Origin: Clostridiaceae bacterium UBA6085
GTDB lineage: Bacteria; Bacillota; Clostridia; Clostridiales; Clostridiaceae
Reading direction: 5' to 3'
DNA: 35,378 nt
Assembly (NCBI GenBank): GCA_002428605.1
Contig: DIXH01000012.1
Coordinates: 1 to 35,378 of the forward strand
Positions 32,884 to 35,378 of this stretch are shown here, piece after piece. Under the pieces are notes generated by a model. The model was given only the letters and a program-made list of their open reading frames with translations, was not told the DNA's origin and did no database searches. Within the stretch, counting starts at the first letter, position 1, and every line of letters starts with the position of its first letter. Both the position numbers and the translations under genes were made by a program.

Positions 32884-33642
32884 CTAATAATCCTTACTAT
32901 TTATTAACCTCAAGGAAATAAGGTACATTACTATAATATTGGCTGCAAAAACCAAAATATTCCGGGTCAGGTCTAATGCTGGGATATCCTGAACCGAAAA
33001 TGCTTCAAGCCATCCTGGTCCAGTCCAAAAAGTAAATCTCCTTATCACATCTCCGATTACAGGAAACTGAGAAATATAAATAACAAAAAAATGAATAGAA
33101 AGCGTAAGTGATATTGCAATTTTATGGTTGTTTAATAAGAGACTGACCATAGTACAAAAAAGAGCGTACGAAACGAGATACAGGAATGAATAAAAATAGG
33201 CACCGCCAGTCCTCAGTATGAGTTCTGAATTTGGTATTGTGCTTTCTTCGATGTATATTGCACCAATTGAAATATCCAGGAGCAAAGGAATTAATATGAC
33301 CATTGCCATGAATGCTCCGGATACTATGACACCAAACAGGATTTTACCGTCAAGAATTTTTGTCCTGTCAACCCCACAAACTATGTTATTCCTGAAGACC
33401 TTCTTACCAGCTTCTTGAGTAAACATCCATGCAAAAATGACTATCAGAGCAACAGGAAAGTAAAGTTGGATGAACCAGACAAGGCTAGTCATTGCAAATG
33501 AATAAAAACCTATGCTGCCTTCCATTATCCCATAGCTCACACTATAGAGGATAGTTGATAGAGATACCAACGCTACAGTTAACCCCAGAAACAGGCCTGA
33601 ATGGTTGTGCTTGTAAAATTCAGAGAGCAGTACTCTTTTCAC
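32884..33642 (-). CDS. ABC-2-type transporter permease
   Basis: The 252-residue protein has about six transmembrane helices. It opens KRVLLSEFYKHNHSGLFLG, the same N-terminal pattern as the other permease. EAGKKVFRNNIVCGVDRTKIL is the cytoplasmic coupling segment. The start is a GTG overlapping the ATPase TGA by four bases, with GGTGAG upstream. It follows the ATPase gene directly and precedes the TPR gene by about 30 bases. Confidence 0.82.
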   Translation of the reverse strand: MKRVLLSEFYKHNHSGLFLGLTVALVSLSTILYSVSYGIMEGSIGFYSFAMTSLVWFIQLYFPVALIVIFAWMFTQEAGKKVFRNNIVCGVDRTKILDGKILFGVIVSGAFMAMVILIPLLLDISIGAIYIEESTIPNSELILRTGGAYFYSFLYLVSYALFCTMVSLLLNNHKIAISLTLSIHFFVIYISQFPVIGDVIRRFTFWTGPGWLEAFSVQDIPALDLTRNILVFAANIIVMYLISLRLINSKDY

Positions 33643-34547
33643 TCCAATCCACTCACCTTTCTAAGATAGAATTCTTCAAGGCTCACTTTAGTAAATTGTG
33701 AGTTCTCGAGCTTCACCCCTGCTGAATTAAGCATGGATATAAGCTCATCAAGTTCGCATTCTGCTATGACGATTTCCAGTCGCCCATTGCTTATCCAGTA
33801 ATCATATTTGCTGATTATGGTTTCATTGTCTGATAAATAGCTTTGGTCCTGTTCCTTAAGGCTAATGGCAAAAATTTCCATTTCCTTACCCTCAATACTC
33901 CTGTAGCTAAAGCTCTCAATTATTTCGCCACGGTTGATCATAACAATGTCATCGCATAACTCTTTCGCTTCGGAGAGAAGGTGAGTGGCAATCATGACTG
34001 TATTGCCATCCCCCTTGAATCTCTTCAATGAATTTCTTAAGAGAACAATTCCATCAGCATCTAGACCGTTGGTTGGTTCATCAAGTATTAGTATCTCCGG
34101 AAGATGGACGAGTGCCATGCATATTCCTAGCCTTTGCTTCATCCCAGTAGAATATTTCGCTGTCTTGACCTTTGAGTCAGGATCAAGCTCAAACATTTTC
34201 AACAGTTCTCTGGATCTTTGTCTGTCATTCTTTCCATGCAATATGGAACTGACATTCATATTACCCATGGCATTCATATAATCATAAATACCCGGTTCTT
34301 CGATCAGAACACCTACATTTTCCATTATCTTGTTTATATCTGTACTCACTTTGAGATTATTTACCAGAACGTCACCAGAATCTGGAATAACTAGACCTGA
34401 TATTATCTTTAAGAGCGTACTCTTGCCTGAACCATTCGGTCCGAGCAATCCGATGATACGCCCCTTCCTGACCTTTAGGTTAATATCTTTAAGAACTGAT
34501 CGTTTCCCATAGGATTTACTGATCCCATTAACACTTATTAGTTCCAA
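33639..34547 (-). CDS. ABC transporter ATP-binding protein (BcrA-like)
   Basis: The 302-residue protein has Walker A GPNGSGKST (about 36-44), the signature YSTGMKQRLGI (about 134-144), Walker B ILILDEPTNGLD (about 153-164) and the switch ATHL. A C-terminal extension (about 215-302) is typical of BcrA/NosF-type exporters for peptide antibiotics or membrane stress. The start is a TTG with GGAGG six bases upstream. It is the first gene of a four-gene operon: ATPase, permease, TPR-like protein, permease. The signature replaces the usual Leu-Ser-Gly-Gly with Tyr-Ser-Thr-Gly, common in this family. Confidence 0.9.
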   Translation of the reverse strand: MELISVNGISKSYGKRSVLKDINLKVRKGRIIGLLGPNGSGKSTLLKIISGLVIPDSGDVLVNNLKVSTDINKIMENVGVLIEEPGIYDYMNAMGNMNVSSILHGKNDRQRSRELLKMFELDPDSKVKTAKYSTGMKQRLGICMALVHLPEILILDEPTNGLDADGIVLLRNSLKRFKGDGNTVMIATHLLSEAKELCDDIVMINRGEIIESFSYRSIEGKEMEIFAISLKEQDQSYLSDNETIISKYDYWISNGRLEIVIAECELDELISMLNSAGVKLENSQFTKVSLEEFYLRKVSGLE

Positions 34548-35045
34548 TAGGTTCCTCCAAAATAGTTATTGCTTATTTACTAACACCTCAAATAGTTTCT
34601 TCTTAATATCTATTTAGTCTGGATAGACTTGCGTTTGCCCCAGACTCAACCACTCCAATTACGCTAATCCAAATTTACCCGGAATGACCTTACAGCAGTT
34701 ATATTTCCCAGCCAAAATCACCATTTCAGAGATAAAGGCAGATGAGCCCAAAAAAGATTAAATAATATTGAATTCCTATTGAAGTGTTTGAACAGATGAT
34801 ACATAGACTATAATAATATAAAAAATACAACTGTTTTATCATACGAATTCTAATTATAACTTAATTTTATTATTATGATTTGCAAATCTATTATACCATA
34901 TCACTTAAAAATCATTTATGCAATCCACTATCTTACATTTATCGAAGAACATTACTCATCTGCTGGAAGGTGAAGCCTATTGGACTTAGATATTGGATCC
35001 TTTGTAATCTTAATAAAATAACCCTGGAAAATATTGAAGATGACA
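34548..35045. other. AT-rich stretch upstream of the ABC operon
   Basis: About 500 bases with no gene I can support. It holds the ABC leader with the inverted repeat and, at 34877-34888, the perfect 12-base palindrome GATTTGCAAATC. Several A/T-rich -10-like hexamers occur on both strands, so I cannot choose a promoter. A 78-codon plus-strand frame here runs through the tRNA terminator and is not a gene. Confidence 0.5.
34615..34645 (-). promoter_or_regulatory. Inverted repeat in the leader of the ABC operon
   Basis: AGTCTGG (34615-34621) and CCAGACT (34639-34645) are exact inverses separated by 17 bases, about 70-100 bases upstream of the ATPase TTG start. It may be an operator or mRNA hairpin. 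No T-run follows. Confidence 0.35.
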
Positions 35046-35082
35046 AAACCTCCTGCCGATTTTTCAATCGACAGGAGGTTTC
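35046..35082 (-). terminator. Terminator of the tRNA pair
   Basis: On the minus strand AACCTCCTGTCGAT and ATCGGCAGGAGGTT form a near-perfect 14-base stem with one mismatch, followed by TTTTG. It starts five bases past the 3' end of tRNA-Val. Confidence 0.85.
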
Positions 35083-35086
35083 ATTG

Positions 35087-35162
35087 TGGTGGGACGTACA
35101 GGACTCGAACCTGTGACTTTCACCACGTCAAGATGACACTCTACCAGCTGAGTTAACGTCCC
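35087..35162 (-). tRNA. tRNA-Val(GAC)
   Basis: The cloverleaf is complete: acceptor GGGACGT/ACGTCCC, D-arm ACTC/GAGT, anticodon stem TCATC/GGTGA with loop TTGACGT (anticodon GAC), T-arm ACAGG/CCTGT with TTCGAGT, discriminator A and an encoded CCA. Total 76 bases. It follows tRNA-Gly by eight bases in one transcript. Confidence 0.97.
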
Positions 35163-35170
35163 ATGGCTTC

Positions 35171-35244
35171 TGGAGCGGGTGAGGAGGATCGAACTCCCAC
35201 GACCGGCTTGGGAAGCCGGTACTCTACCATTGAGCTACACCCGC
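35171..35244 (-). tRNA. tRNA-Gly(CCC)
   Basis: The cloverleaf has acceptor GCGGGTG/CACCCGC, D-arm GCTC/GAGT, anticodon stem CCGGC/GCCGG with loop TTCCCAA (anticodon CCC, reading GGG), T-arm GGGAG/CTCCT with TTCGATC, discriminator T and encoded CCA. Total 74 bases. Confidence 0.97.
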
Positions 35245-35258
35245 AAGAGCACAAAGTT

Positions 35259-35287
35259 ATTTTAACAAAATCCAGCAGTTAAAGCAA
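35259..35287 (-). promoter_or_regulatory. Promoter of the tRNA pair
   Basis: TTGCTT (35282-35287), a 17-base spacer and TAAAAT (35259-35264) on the minus strand, ending 14 bases before the tRNA-Gly 5' end. Confidence 0.7.
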
Positions 35288-35336
35288 CATAAAAATGAAC
35301 AACTGGCTTAATTTATTGGGATTAATTTCAAGAATC

Positions 35337-35365
35337 AAGGCTCCGGGCTGTTTTCCCGGAGCCTT
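35337..35365 (-). terminator. Terminator for an upstream gene outside the window
   Basis: AAGGCTCCGGG and CCCGGAGCCTT form a perfect 11-bp stem with a seven-base loop. It most likely ends a minus-strand gene entering from the right edge; the direction is not certain. Confidence 0.65.
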
Positions 35366-35378
35366 ATGCATTCAAATC

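Noticed and set aside
34880..35116. Plus-strand 78-codon frame near the tRNA genes
   Set aside because: It runs through the tRNA terminator into the tRNA-Val sequence on the opposite strand and has no ribosome binding site.

Overview
The window looks like a chromosomal segment of a Gram-positive anaerobe of the class Clostridia. The evidence is gene order (mutS-mutL-miaA-hfq followed by an aluminium-resistance/methionine gamma-lyase-type gene; ispH next to an S1-domain gene; Nudix-xerD-deoB-pdp), GGAGG-type ribosome binding sites before nearly every gene, and a BcrA/ABC-2-type transporter. Base composition is moderate in the core and clearly more AT-rich on the right. A relatively GC-rich Clostridiaceae lineage is plausible, but I cannot name a genus.

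Left part (1-9.4 kb). Mismatch repair genes mutS and mutL, tRNA modification gene miaA, the RNA chaperone gene hfq and the start of a PLP-enzyme gene lie head to tail on the minus strand. An extended -10 promoter precedes mutS, and hfq has a promoter of its own. A plus-strand VOC/glyoxalase-like gene, preceded by a Fur-box-like sequence, separates this block from miaB (minus), which is divergent from a class I/II aminotransferase gene.

Middle (9.4-26.5 kb). This holds an acetyltransferase; an ispH-S1 pair (isoprenoid synthesis plus ribosomal protein S1-like) overlapping by 4 bases; an HI0933-family flavoprotein; an MFS exporter; glutamate dehydrogenase with a putative promoter; an RpiR/MurR regulator with three upstream half-sites; a folate/FUSC/scpA/scpB operon (5-formyl-THF cyclo-ligase, aromatic acid exporter-like protein, condensin partners); a secreted polysaccharide deacetylase with three SH3 repeats; and a Nudix-xerD-deoB-pdp operon for nucleotide and nucleoside salvage. 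The xerD-position recombinase has substitutions at three of its six catalytic positions.

Right part (26.5-35.1 kb). An AT-rich accessory region holds an orphan exported protein gene, a small membrane protein gene, a RhuM-Doc toxin-like gene broken by one in-frame TAA, a sigma-70 family factor with an overlapping putative anti-sigma partner (promoter buried in a perfect 11-bp dyad), and a compact four-gene operon: ABC ATPase, permease, membrane-anchored TPR-like protein, second permease. Five of the genes here appear to start with TTG or GTG placed at good distances from strong RBSs. The region ends at a terminator and a tRNA-Val(GAC)/tRNA-Gly(CCC) pair with a clear promoter.

I saw no CRISPR array, insertion sequence, rRNA or phage genes. 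The best candidates for something new are the TPR-containing ABC operon beside the sigma/anti-sigma pair, and the catalytically altered XerD.
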